From: Diploscapter coronatus
Lineage: Eukaryota > Nematoda > Chromadorea > Rhabditida > Rhabditidae
Length of the DNA: 64,000 nt
Assembly: GCA_964036155.1 (NCBI GenBank)
Contig: OZ038422.1
Span: 186,001-250,000 of the forward strand
Direction: 5' to 3'
Under the pieces are notes generated by a model, which did not search any database, was not told where the DNA came from, and worked only from the letters and a program-made list of their open reading frames with translations. Both the position numbers and the translations under genes were made by a program. Positions 35,752 through 47,939 of this stretch are shown here, in pieces (position 1 is the stretch's first letter; each line of letters begins with the position of its first letter).

Positions 35752-36437
35752 TGAGTTGTTGGAACGAATATTCGTCAGGATATGAGATGGATGACAGGTC
35801 GTATTCGATGGCCAATTTCCAGTCGACTTGCAAGGCGAAGCATTTCGTGGAGAAGTGTCGCTGCACTCCTGCAATTCACAACGTCGCTTCATCATTCCCT
35901 GAATGCACTCCACTCGAAACCTATCAATGCATTCACCAGTTGTTGTCAAACAATCAGTCCAATCGTAAGTTAAGAATTACTATCAGAAGGAAAACAAAAC
36001 ATATGTGTGAGTCAAAACCGCAAGTCGCCAGAGTTGAATTTGGAAAGTGTCAAATCCTGAGTTGAAAATTGAGAATATTTATTATATCCCAGAATTGCAG
36101 CCAACTCCGACCTGGTACTTGACGAACAGACAGTGCATGAAATTAAGCCTAGAAACTTGTTTTTACTATATTCTATAATGAATACTTTTCAAGCCATCAT
36201 CAGAATTTAATCCGAATGAATGCTTTAGCACCACGCATCGAGTCAGACTGTAGTCAATGCAAACCCGATTGCTTCTCGTTGGCAAATCAAGCATCAAATT
36301 CTTATGGCAATGGTCTGAGCAATGGAGCATTATATTGGCTAGACGAAAACAACCCAAATTGGAGCGTCGATTATATGAGGCCAGAGAATTATGAAAATCA
36401 AAACCCAAATCAACTTTCAGAAAGAATTTCGGAATGA
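35752..36437 (+). pseudogene. DEG/ENaC channel extracellular fragment
   Basis: Two open pieces. One (about 35752-35964, good donor gtaagt) reads SYSMANFQSTCKAKHF and CRCTPAIHN, then C...C spacing as in the thumb/palm cysteine-rich domain of degenerin/ENaC sodium channels. The second (36216-36437) reads ESDCSQCKPDCFSLANQASN, the next cysteine cluster of the same domain. A piece between (about 36096-36170, PTPTWYLTNRQC) may be another exon. The frame of the first piece has a stop just upstream, and the second ends in a stop before TM2; neither TM1 nor the GxSxLS-type TM2 is visible within several kb. It is best read as a decayed or truncated copy; a complete gene with unrecognised exons is less likely. 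Confidence 0.6.
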
Positions 36438-37044
36438 TCAACATCTTCTTCAGCAAGTGATATGGAATCAAAAATGTCACATGTAATAAATAATTTCTCT
36501 ATCTAACAGCGAATTATGAGATTTACCATTGATTTACATTTTCTGTAGATATTTGCCATAGTCGATGAATACAAATTATAAAATAATCAAGAAAATAGTT
36601 TATTGGCATAAATTAAAACTGCATTAAATTTGCAAATACTCATAAATATGTGAGCAACTCGTATGATAATAGTTTCTGATATTTATAAAAATTTACTAAT
36701 ATGAAATTAAATTATAATAATAAAATAACATCGTTAGTTCTCAGAAATGCTGAAATGAGTAATTAAGCATAAATATAAAACAAGTTAAAATCATATTAGA
36801 AATAAAGAAAAAATAAACGAAGATTTAAATTTACGAAGATTTTGTGAGCAAAAAATTAATTTTGAGGAATTTACAGAGATATTGTCCCAACCTAAGACTG
36901 TTACCATGTTGGCGTATATTCTCCGTGATTTTCCAGACTAGTGACGCATGCTCCAAGAATCACTGCTGTGAAGTTCAATGCTCATCTAAAAATTCAGCTC
37001 TGTCAATTTATATTCAGGAATTTATCTGGGCCCGTACTAGACCC

Positions 37045-37131
37045 TCCTAACTTGACCTCAGGTTAACTAGTCTAGGTAACTCGATCTTCTTTGCACTTTT
37101 GGAGAGAGACAGAGTTAACCTGACCTGAGAG
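37045..37131. repeat. Small hairpin
   Basis: The arm cctcctaacttgacctcagg plus ttaac pairs with gttaacctgacctgagaggagg about 35 nt later. Short, no ORF. Confidence 0.6.
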
Positions 37132-38149
37132 GAGGTTTGGGATGGGCTCTGGCTTTTTATAGTCCACACCCATTTATATTTTATACCCACTTCCTGAAGA
37201 GAGAATGGGGAAGTGAAGTAGAGAAAAAGAAAAAAATGGGCGTGGATTACAAGGGGTCAATTTACCTGTATAATTCTTTTACCTATTAATGTAGATTTAC
37301 GAAATCGTCGAGCAATTGAAGGTAGAAAATGCATGAAAGTTTTATCAAGAATTAAAGTAAATATTCTATTAAATCTGAAGCCACTTAGAAGCTCATGTAT
37401 TGGTCGATTTAGACGATCAGAGTATGGGAATGAATATCCCTGAAAATTCTTCAATCGCGATTACTTTTGATGTTCCACAAAATCGAGGATGCGGTTGAAC
37501 ACGAAGTTGCACGATTACAAAAGTCGAAAAATAACGAATGTCTGTATTTAATACAACATTGAGATCTCAAAATTTAGTGTGATTTTAATTTAGTACAAAA
37601 TGAAAAATATCATTATATAACCCCAACATTTTTCTCTGCTAAATATTCTAATTTTCACGAATTATGTCGTAAAAATATGCAGATTATGACTTTTTGTGAA
37701 AATAGGAGGATATTTTCAAAATGAAAATTCTTAAATAATATGTGGAAACTTGTGAATTAGCCACTTTAAGGGAAACACTGTGTGGAAGAAGCTCTTTTGT
37801 CGATATTCCTTCGTTAAGGATGACTACTTTAAACAAATCGCTTGATAGGGTAGGCTTACTGTAAAATCCATCGTGAATAAAATATCATTGTTACTAATAA
37901 GATTTTTAAAATAAAATTCGATGATCCTTAAGGTTTAAAAGGAGATTGTGTGATGTGCTTTGCAGTAGATCAGAGTGTAAAATCATGAGTTTAAACTAGC
38001 ATTTAAATCGTCCCATTCGATCACGTCATGGACTTTAAAGACTTAGTTGCACAATTTTTAGACACTCGTTTTTGGGCCGCCCCCAAATTTCCTAACCTGC
38101 TAATGAAACTCGTGAATAGCAGATATTTTGTACCAAAAAGTACGGTAAG

Positions 38150-39545
38150 AAAGGAATGATTTCATCTCGGTACGGCCTTTCCATCGCATCAGTGATTTTT
38201 GCTTTGCGTGCAAACACCACCAGTCCTACTTATTTCTCTCGTCTTTTAGTGGCAATAACAGGTTTGTCCAATGATTGTAAATAGGAAGTCTTGCAATTTA
38301 TCACAACATTTCACTCGATCACGTCGCCTTGCGTCGATCGACTAGAGATGAACGACTTCAGCAACAACAACTCCATCGGCGGCAATAAATCTGCTCCACC
38401 ACTCTTCAACATCAGACATCTGTTCTGCCTTAATTTATTTTAAATAAAATGATAATCTCCGAAAGTAAAGCTGGGGATTTCGTGACGACAAGTCCAAGTT
38501 GCCAAGTTGATCGTTGCGTATTAGCTCTAATAGGTTTGAATATAAATTCATCACCTCAAAATAGAATAAATATAAATGCAGCCTTCGCGCGTCGCCTGTT
38601 GGGGACGACGTGATTGAGAAATTTGCACACGGTTATATTCTTACCTATCACATATTAATAATTAAGTTCATTTGTCGATATGCTCTTTTTATTCCTCGAA
38701 TGCATGAGCAATAAAATTTAGTAAAAAATTAGTCATTAATCAAATGATTCAATGTCATACTTTGAATGCTGTTCAGTTCTAAAGATAAGAGAAAATAAAA
38801 CTCTACATTTTCAGCACGTCATAGTCAGTAATTCAGGTTTTCTGCAGAAAACGTTGACGAGACTTTTTTTACGAGAAGAGACTGTTGATGACCCCTTCCT
38901 ACACTAACACTAATACTGAACTTTCCACGATCAGAAGAGGCTTCTTGTATTTTTCATTAAATTTTAAGGTAGGGAGTATAGGGAAAAGAAGAATAGCTAG
39001 TAACAAATACAAGAGACCATCGTGGGACGGCAGCTGAGAAATGACAGGAATGACGGGATGACGTTCGGACATGAGCTATCTTTTTTCAATTTGAAACCTT
39101 AATCGAAATTTTTTTTTAAATTAATCGACGAATTAATTTCTTCCAAGACATAAAATTTTTAACGAATTTTCTATAAAAAATATTCGCATTTTTTTATCAC
39201 TTTTCCGCATCTATTACAATTAGTGTTGAGAAGAAATTACTTAAACAGGAAAGATATTACCTGATTTTGTTGTCCCTGAAAAAAACATTTCCTTATCATT
39301 ATTTCTTAAAATTATCTTTGAGCGACAGTAAGACAGCAGAAATTCGTAGAAAATCTACCATCATTCATTGAAGTGCAGTAAAAACTACTTGGATGCAGAA
39401 AGACCACTGTACTTTTGTGTGGAATGTACGCGAGACATTTTTACCTATCACATCAATAACCAACTACACACATCATTTTTGAAATCGGAAAGTTCAATCA
39501 TCAGTTCTTTGTAAGAAGGTTGCATCAAATGTGGGCTGATTTATG
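38150..39545 (-). repeat. Right member of inverted, diverged duplicate pair
   Basis: Reverse-complement relative of 29745-30590, lying about 7.6 kb away and enclosing the epoxide hydrolase gene, foldback 34745-35620 and the DEG/ENaC fragment. It carries about 500 bp (about 38490-39100) without a counterpart in the left member. Confidence 0.7.
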
Positions 39546-41839
39546 GTTTCTTTCCTTACATTTATTAGGATAAGGATCTTTTTTTTTCAGAAAATAAGGT
39601 ATTAAAGAAAAATAAATACCTTTTCTGGACGATAATTTTGGAGAAATACAGTTTTCTTTCATTTTTCGCTATGATGAAGCTCAATGAACACATGAAAAGG
39701 ACAAAAATGACACATGAAGAAAAGAATCGACTTATCATTAGTTTGTCGTTGCAGAATTTTACATGTTCGAATGTCATGGATATCGTTTATTTTAAGAAAG
39801 CATCTATATTCTCTTATTTTTTCAGAAGCTCTATTTTCCAAGCTTTTTGTCATATGTAACTTGAAAAGGACTAACATTATCATAATCTTGTTAGTTTACG
39901 TGTCAAAAATGATATACTCTATCATAAAAATTGCGCGAGGCTAACGAGGTTATCTCGCCAGTTTAACTCACATCAAGAAGTTAGAGAAAATTTGTACTTA
40001 GGCTTCAATTGAAGTTCGTGTTTTCAAAGCTAAATATCGTGGTCAAACTGAACACTTTTGATATTCCAACAGGCATACTTTTATACTTTATTTTATCTTT
40101 TGCCACACTAGTTCGCGATGTAATTTTCGTATGCTCCCTTTCCCGTTCAAGCTATCTCTTTTTTCTCTCATTCTTCAGTCCTTGCTTGATTCAGCGAGAA
40201 AAGCATGGTCAATCGGAGATCTTCCCAATTGATAGATCAATAAATTCTTAGGTATTTTCAATTTATAATTATTGTCTTCCAAGATGACTAATAACCGAAA
40301 AGCATGATAAAACCACTAACCCAAATTCCCCATGCCTCAACGCTTCTTTTCATTCATTTTTCTTCTCTTTCACACACTTGATCATATTGTATATGACAAG
40401 ATATTACATCAAATTATTTTCTGGAGTAAAAATTGTTAATTTTTGTGAAACGGTGTTCCCTGATTGATCGGGGGATGGGATGCAAGGTTTCACATTTCGA
40501 TGCTCTGTGCGAATGCATCTATGATGATTGCGGTGGCGCACACGCCAACAGATCGAGAGTTCAATCACATCACTCCAATTAGAGAACACAATTTACCTTG
40601 TTCTTCACCACTTGCAGAAAGCAGCAGACAAGACCTGTTTTTCACGTTTATATAGTAGTGCGTCTAGAGTTTGGAAACATTTGCATCTTAATGCTACTAT
40701 TGAATAGTAGTCTAGGAGTTGGAGATTTAAAATTTCCGAACTGAAACAATGCCATAAAACCCTCAGAAGATTTCTTTTCAAAATTAGTCAAACATTTTTT
40801 GAAATATTTGGAAAGTAGACTGCGTGGTAAATCAAGTGTGGCGGAAATCAGGCAGTTGTATAGACTGGTAATGGAATACCAATTTATTTATTTAAAACTT
40901 GGGTAATTAAACCTCTAAAATGGAAATTAGCAAATCAAAAATAAAAAGTAAAATCAACGATTTGCAGATATGTAGGTTGAGCGATTAAATTGTTCTCAGC
41001 CTGTTGCCTGAGGGAAAATGGGGAAAAGAGACAAGAGAGCATATAGTTAGAGAAATAGAATAAAAACAGTTCTCTCTTGTTTTGAGGAATTTCTGAAATA
41101 TTAATCTTATGGAAAGAATTATGCAAAATAAGCTAAATAGGCCCTATTTTCGACAATTTTCGTAGTTCATGATTATGTGAATTCATAGGTTTATGTAACA
41201 AAATTTCCAAAATGTCTCGAAACTTTTGACGCACCCTGTACCAAAGAGAAACTGGTCATTGAAACGGACCGAAATGGGGAAGCACACATCGCGCCCGCAT
41301 ACATCATTAGACGCCCTCGACCGATCTTGACCGATCTTTGCACGGCTGACGATGCATGACGTGCAGCGAGCTAAAATTACTCGGCCATTTTCGACAATAA
41401 AAACGACCTAAACCACATATGCATCAACACATCAACACATTTCATATATATCATTGGATTCGTTGCTTTCAATCGAAATTAATCAGCAGGTCACGCCAGA
41501 TAAGAAAGCAATTTCCGTAAATATCCTCAATGAGTATTATCTGAGCTGTTATGGTAGTTCTAGCCCAATTTTATAATTTATCTCATAAATTCTCGTTATT
41601 CGTTTAGGATAGTTTTGTGAAAATTTACTCCTTTCATCATGACAAACTTTATGTTAGAGAAAAACTGTTTATAATTTTTCATTTTTTTTTTTTAAATTAA
41701 TCACATTAGTTGACGCTTCAAAATGAAGAAATTTTTGAGTGATAAATGATGAAATTTCTTTGAAATATATTTCATTATCATGTATGAACGAATTTTGTCT
41801 TCATTAATGCTGATATCTCAAAATTTCTCTGCATATAGT

Positions 41840-42130
41840 TAGGATCCCCAAGTTCCGTCTCTGCAAAAATGCATTTTTGATAGAAACATGACAGTTTTAA
41901 ACCAAAAATTCGAGAAGGAAATACCCTAAAAAGCCGCTATATATCAAATAGCACCATCTTATTCGGCGATAAGCCTGATGAAATGGCACTGTACAAAAAA
42001 TAAGGTTAGAATACTATTTCGCACAACCGTGCACAGGCAATATTTCATTTGTGAATATGTATTTATTTCGAGCGATTGATTTTTTTTCGATTCTTTCAGC
42101 CTAGAAAATTCTTAATTTTACTTTTTTCCC
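41840..42130 (+). repeat. Diverged member of the 22142 TIR-element family
   Basis: Starts tagga..ccccaagttccg, then gcaaaaatgcatttttgata which is also in the 53861-54194 copy (inverted), then aaaagccgctata, gatgaaatggcactgta and atttatttcgagcg in the family order. The right end is undefined. Confidence 0.5.
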
Positions 42131-44799
42131 GAAAAGTAACTATCATTTATTGCAATTCATTAATGCAATGTATTGAAAAAAAAGCATTTAAACTGCACGT
42201 TTCAACATTTTGTCACTTCTTGTACCATCTTTCCGAATAATTTTCGAAAATATATTTTACAATTAGTTCATGAACTCGTAGTGTCAACTTTTCTTTTTGA
42301 ACTATCAGACGACAGTACGTTAACGCAGTATTGAAAGCCATAAAATGGCATACTGTATACTGTATTTTGAGATGATGGAAATGACGGTATAGGAAAAATG
42401 CCAATTTGTGACCCTCATACCACAATCGTCATTTGCAAAGAAGGACAAAGAATTGAAAATGCAATGTGAGGAATTTGAAGTAGTGAGGAAGAAATCACAG
42501 TAACGTTCAATTAATGGAAGACATCTTGAAAAATCCGGAGTTTTTAATTGAAATAGCTTGCTAAGGAAAAACCGATAAAATTTCGAGGATATCTTACCAT
42601 ACGATGATGTGATTTAGAACAATTTTGAGAATGTGTTGGAATTACTGATTTAAAATCGCAGTTCTAAATATTTTTTAAAATCATTTCATCTGGCAATTTC
42701 GATTTGCATCGTTTTGATTTTCTCAAGAATATTTTAAAACATAATTGTTGCTACATTTAGATATGGGCATCGACGTCAGAAATGATTCTGAACCTTATCG
42801 GATAAAGTAAGGTAAAGCGTTGTATTTTCAGGCCCCTTTTAGTTACCACCCTCTTCTTTCTCTTCTCCATAATATTTCTCAAAAGAGGTGGTAACTAAAA
42901 TGAGCCGTATTTTCACGTAAACTGTTTGCTATCTGGAAACTACAAACTCTCGTTTCCAACAAGCTATACACAATATGTAGAGCATGGCTTGTGTAGGGTA
43001 TCCTTCCCAGTCTATTTATTATAGTTAATGTGGCTCGAGGCTTACGGCTTTCAAGTGCCCAATGCTCCATATATTTTTAATTTATTGAATATTCAGCGTG
43101 CATAATGTAATTTTTATTAGCTATAATGCGTAAAATCAGCATCATCAATGATTTTAGATAAATTCATTGTTGAAAATTAAATAGCAATTAGAAAATTGGA
43201 CAAACTTTGGCAAAATAGAAGCGACTTTGAGACTTGAAAACCCCAGACCGAAATTTGAGACTGAATTTAGTGAAGAATTGTCACGAACAGAGTTGTATTT
43301 TCTCAGGCAAGCATAACCATGATGTAACCAATACGATTTATCGACAAATTTGGCAATGCATTTTAAATGCGCTGTTGGAACTTCGATAAGCTACTGAGTA
43401 AAGTGAGAGGGTACAGATCGTAATTGGAATGATGCGAAACAATATTTGAACGAACTGCCTGATCACATGCAGGGAGTACCATCATGGCTCATTGACGTCT
43501 AATCGGATCATTCGATAAAAAGAGATTTTTCTCTCCTAGCTTACAGCTTTCGCTCTTTCAATTTCTCAATGTCAATTAAATAGAAATTGAAACGATAAAA
43601 GAGTTAACGATAATCTAATTTCAACTCATTTAGAGCCTAAGAAGCAAGAATACAAGTGCGTTTGAACATATGTATTTATAGTTGTGATTTACCAACTACT
43701 ACAGTACGCGAGGGCAAAATTGAAAATCCATTTGGCTAAAGATTTCTATCCGGAAATTTTCCTTGTTTTTATCATCTAATACTCATATTCAAATCATATG
43801 TGCGTTAGGATATTGTTTTATCAAATTTTTATCTGGTTAAAACGTTTGGAACCAAGAACACTCATGACCAATCAATTCAGTTTTTCAAAGCTAATCGATC
43901 ATATGAAATTCCTTTTGAAATAAACAATCTTTGTAGTCAATCTCTAATCCACAGCTTTCAAGCAGACCCTTTGAAATTCGAACACTTCAATCAATCAATA
44001 TCACGATAAATTGGGATTTTAGTGGCTAGATCAAGTTCTCTTTCTACTACATAATTTTCGTTCGAGTAAAATTATCATGGGGGCTCGATTTCTTGCAAAA
44101 ATGGTCATCTACCAATATTCATTCGACCAATCTATTCAGACAGGTCTTTAGGAATGTTTCAAATCAGAGAATAGTTCTCTATTCATAACTAGCACCTATT
44201 AACGCGGACATCATCATATGTTGGATGAAGTACTGGGGTCCGTCAACAGAAAATCTTACAATTTGATCCCAAAAGACCGAAGCAATTAACCGCTGTCTTA
44301 CAAATATTTACCGTTGTCCTGCACTGTACTTAGCGCAAAATGGGCGTGACTTCCGGTCCTTTACCTTAAAACGGAGGATTCATCCACATGTCGCTGTTGG
44401 GCGGAGTTAACGTCTTTATAAACCACTAACGCTGCCGAAGCTTGTTTAAACTAATTCCAGTTTGTCGGTTGATTGTCAGCTAGTTAGAGGAATTTTAGAT
44501 TAATTTCCTCGATTCCTTTCTCTTTGTCTTTGATACAGTATCCAATTGATGCTGCTTTTCACTTCCTTCCCTATTTTATGGCAAATTATATCGATGTCGT
44601 CCGTGACTTGTTTCTGATAAGATGTTGATCAAAACATTCTCATTTTCGAACCTTCATAGCAATTCCTTTTCTTCTTTACAAAATTGGAGGATTAACTGGC
44701 ATAATTTGCATACATATCTCTTATCAGTTAATCTGAAATCTTTAGAGGTCTAGTGTCGAATTTAGATTAGGAAAAACGAGAAGAATTCAAATATTTCAG

Positions 44800-44813
44800 A
44801 ATAATTTCTACGG
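44800..44813 (+). other. 14-nt leader of the amino-acid transporter after a trans-splice-type acceptor
   Basis: aatatttcag ends at 44799, 14 nt before ATG 44814, with no evident upstream donor. Confidence 0.5.
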
Positions 44814-47800
44814 ATGGTTGATATTTTCGTTTCGGACACCGAGAAAGCACCGGTGAAAGGAAATTGGTCGAGTGTTGAGCTTAAGGAAAAGACACCATCG
44901 ACCGAGAATGGATCTTCCAAGGCGGATGGAAAGGACGAAAAGAAAAATACCCTATCGTGAGTCGGATCGATAATTTCGATTATCATTATTATTTGATCAA
45001 ATCAATAATGATTTCAGCGATTCTCGGGCAATCATAACACTGTCCAAATCGATGTTCAATGCTGGTGTATTCTCATTGCCATATGCCTGGAAATGCGGTG
45101 GACTGTGGGTAAGTTTCTTCATTTGTAGCATGACTCGGAAAATCTATTTATTTAGGCCACCTTTGTCATGTCGATTGTCATCGGATCTCTCAATTATTAC
45201 TCTGCTTTTATTCTAGTCAAGAGCAGTCAGCATATCGCGAAAAAGTTGATATTTTTGAATCTTTCGAAATATCAGTAATTGTTTAGAGTCGGACGTGAAG
45301 CGCTGAATTATGGTCATTTTTCTAAGCGCATCTGTGAAATGTCAGACATCAAATGGCTACGCAACCACAGCAAGCTTGTGATGTAATTTAGAGAAAATCG
45401 ATATTTGTTTAAAAATAGACAAATTTTAGGATAATCGTCGACATGACAATCCTTTTGTATCAATTGGGAATGTGCGCTGTCGCGATATTGTTTATCTCTG
45501 AGAACCTGGTAGGTCAATTTGGAGTGGCTGAACAGCTTGTTCATGCTTCATCTAACCGACCATTGAAGTACCAAATCGAAACTATTTTCTTGGCAATTTG
45601 ATTCTTCATATCATGAAGTTTACTTAGAAAAAAATATCGAGAATGAAGATCCAAATGCTATCCATCAAATCTATCAAGACTACAATTCACGGCATGATAT
45701 ATTGGAGTGTATGTCACTGCACCAAAGATTTTGGTGCGCAGTGACCGCTACCCATATATTGCAAATATTCAACTGACTGAAATCAATCATTCAGCATGCT
45801 CTCATTAATCATATTGAACCTTCAGACGCATCTGTTCGGCCACTTGATCGGCGGCGAAAAGCACCATCAGATGATCATCTTCGCTTCGATCACTCTGTCG
45901 ACGATCCTCGTCACGAACTGCTTCACCAACATGCGCGTCATCTATTTCTTCGCGATGGTGTCCACCGTGTTCCTTGCCGTTGGCGCTGCAGTTATCATCC
46001 AATATACAGTCAGGTGAGTAGTCTTCATATCTCATTTCTCCAGCTACTTATCCTATTTCTTTTATTCTGTCTAATTCTATTAAATTTCTTCTGATTCATA
46101 AATAATAGTGTAGGCGTAGAAATGTGGTGTAAAGATAGTAAAAGTACATAATATCGTCAAGTGCAAAATAGCTATTTAAAAAAAATGAAGCGTTATTGTC
46201 AATAGCCGATTACTTGAGACAAAAGGGAACAAAATTTGATGAATGAAAATTAGCGCGTTGTTTGCAAACGAATAAAATGACATTTCGTCGGTTCAAATAA
46301 AGAGTTTGACGACTGCGTGATATTACGCAATACACACTTTTTGCGTATTCGAATTTGTGCAGCGTCTATTCTGTTTCATGTAGCCGGTCATTGACAATGG
46401 CAACTATCAAAGTTTAAGCAAAATAATTCTTTAGACAGCCCAATCACTGGACTGAATTGCCGCCCTACACGTCGTTCACTGAGTTCCTCTTCATGATCGG
46501 CCAATTGATCTACGCCTTTGAGGGGCAGACTATGGTAAAGCTGACCACAATCTGATCAGATGATAGAAAATGCCAAATTCAGGTTCTTCCAGTCGAAAAC
46601 AAGGTGCGCAACCACGAAGCTTTCCTCGCTCCATGCGGAATTCTGACCATCACGTTCGGAATTTGCTCACTCTTCATGCAGTTCCTAGGCTTCATCGGGT
46701 ACACAACGTATGGAGCTGAGACTGGAGTGACGATCACCGAAAATGTGCCAAATGACGGGTAGGATTTGCTAATTATTAAAAGCGTAACATTTGTGTACCA
46801 TAAACATAAATGTGCAAGAAAACTTTCATTGAAAAATGACGACTTAATTAGAGTTCTAAACAGGTCGAGAATTTTCGGCTCGGCTCGTTAGATTTTCAAT
46901 TTTCCCCAGCCCGGCCCGTAAAATATGGGCCGAGCTGTTAGAACCCTGAACTTAACGAATTCTCAAATTTTCGTGCTATATCTCTGTGAAATTAAGAAAT
47001 AGTTATGATTTTAGATTCTATAACACCGTGACGATTTGCTTGATCATGCAGTCAATTTTGGGCAACGGTATGGCGATGTATGTCATATTCGACTTGTTCG
47101 AGAATGGCTTCAAGACCAAGTTCGGAAAAATATTCCCACGATTCCCGATCAAGGTTGCAGCTAAGGTAGGAGAGAAATCGTTGTTGACCAATTATAAATC
47201 GGACGACATTAGCTGTTCCGCATCTTCTTCGTGTTCGTCACGTATCTGATGGTGCTCATCGTGCCCCATCTCGATATCATGTGCTCCCTGGTGGGTGTCA
47301 CAACCGGAACTCTCTGCGCTCTCATCTATCCACCAATCTTCGAACTGATCTGCTTCTGGGATGATTGGAAGGTATCGTTGATTGGCGAGAAAGTCGATAT
47401 TCGTGCAGCGATTAGAAATCGAAGTTAGAGCGAAATAGTGAGTTGCATAGAAGAGAAACGAGACGAATAGCGCAGTTTTTGAATATCAACGTTCTCTTCA
47501 ATCAATAATATATTATGGAATATGAAGAGGTAGATATTGCATACCCTTTGCGATTTGCTTTTGCACGCACCCCGCCTTTCTTTTCCTTCGTTATTTTCTT
47601 TCTCCTCGCTCTTGTTTTCTTTTCGTCTTCCGAGAAAAGCGAAAAGAAATAGAGGGGCGGGGCTTGGGGAGAAAAATTGCAAAAAGTATGCAGCATTTAT
47701 CTCTTCCCATTCCATAATAGCTGTTGCTTAACGATTTCTGAGTTTAGAAGGCTGACTCACCGTTCTGTCGCTCGCTCAAAGTGATCCGCAACGTGGCGAT

Positions 47801-47939
47801 GGTGAGTTTGGGGATCTTCTTTATCGTGGGTGGCGTCTACGCCAACACGCTGGAGTTCATCAAGGCTGCCAAAAAGGATCACCTCCTGGACTTTGTCAGC
47901 GCTACCCAATCATATAATGAAACTTTGCTTTTAAATTAA
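44814..47939 (+). CDS. Amino-acid transporter, SLC36 (PAT)/AAAP family
   Basis: Eleven exons: 44814-44956, 45018-45108, 45156-45244, 45287-45382, 45430-45508, 45826-46013, 46435-46534, 46583-46758, 47015-47165, 47213-47371, 47748-47939; 487 residues, normal for the family. A hydrophilic, Lys/Glu-rich N-terminus of about 50 residues precedes TM1 (SMFNAGVFSLPYAWKCGG), which has the family's helix-breaking G-x-G-x-x-x-L-P-Y region. About ten further hydrophobic segments follow, including FLFMIGQLIYAFEGQTMVLP and ICSLFMQFLGFIGYTTYG. Members are proton-coupled carriers of small amino acids at the plasma membrane or lysosome; substrate and location cannot be read from sequence. Exons are GC-richer than introns, and every phase agrees. 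Intron 5 contains a hairpin (45697-45758), intron 6 a MITE (46195-46398) and intron 8 a GC-rich repeat block (46861-46935). Confidence 0.92.
45697..45758. repeat. Imperfect hairpin with CACCAAAGATTTTGGTG core, transporter intron 5
   Basis: The left arm tatattggagtgtatgtcact pairs, with mismatches, with agtgaccgctacccatata across the core CACCAAAGATTTTGGTG. The same core forms the tip of the hairpin at 59150-59240, also inside an intron of a transporter gene. Confidence 0.6.
46195..46398 (+). mobile_element. MITE copy 1 (ATTGTCAAT termini), transporter intron 6
   Basis: About 204 bp with inverted ends ATTGTCAATAGCCG / CCGGTCATTGACAAT. Copy 2 is at 63749-63957. The copies align end to end (gagacaaaa, ttagcgcgttgtttgcaaa, tgacgact.cgtgatattac, tgtattcgaatttgtgcagcg). 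Non-coding; no clear target duplication. Confidence 0.8.
46861..46935. repeat. GC-rich repeat block in transporter intron 8
   Basis: Contains ggctcggctcg and cccagcccggcccg, resembling the block at 8311-8386 (cccgac/gtcggg words). Confidence 0.4.

Larger units (their letters stand above)
36438..44799. other. Gene-poor, repeat-bearing spacer
   Basis: About 8.4 kb of AT-rich sequence. It holds a hairpin at 37045-37131 (arms cctcctaacttgacctcagg and reverse), the right member of the inverted pair (38150-39545) and a TIR-family copy at 41840-42130. Frames at 37257-37454, 40009-40251 and 40404-40655 have no family resemblance or consistent splice context. No tRNA or protein gene is supported. Confidence 0.45.

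Noticed and set aside
40404..40655. Overlapping open frames on both strands near 40.5 kb
   Set aside because: A GC-richer patch gives chance frames; no family match, splice sites or neighbouring exons.
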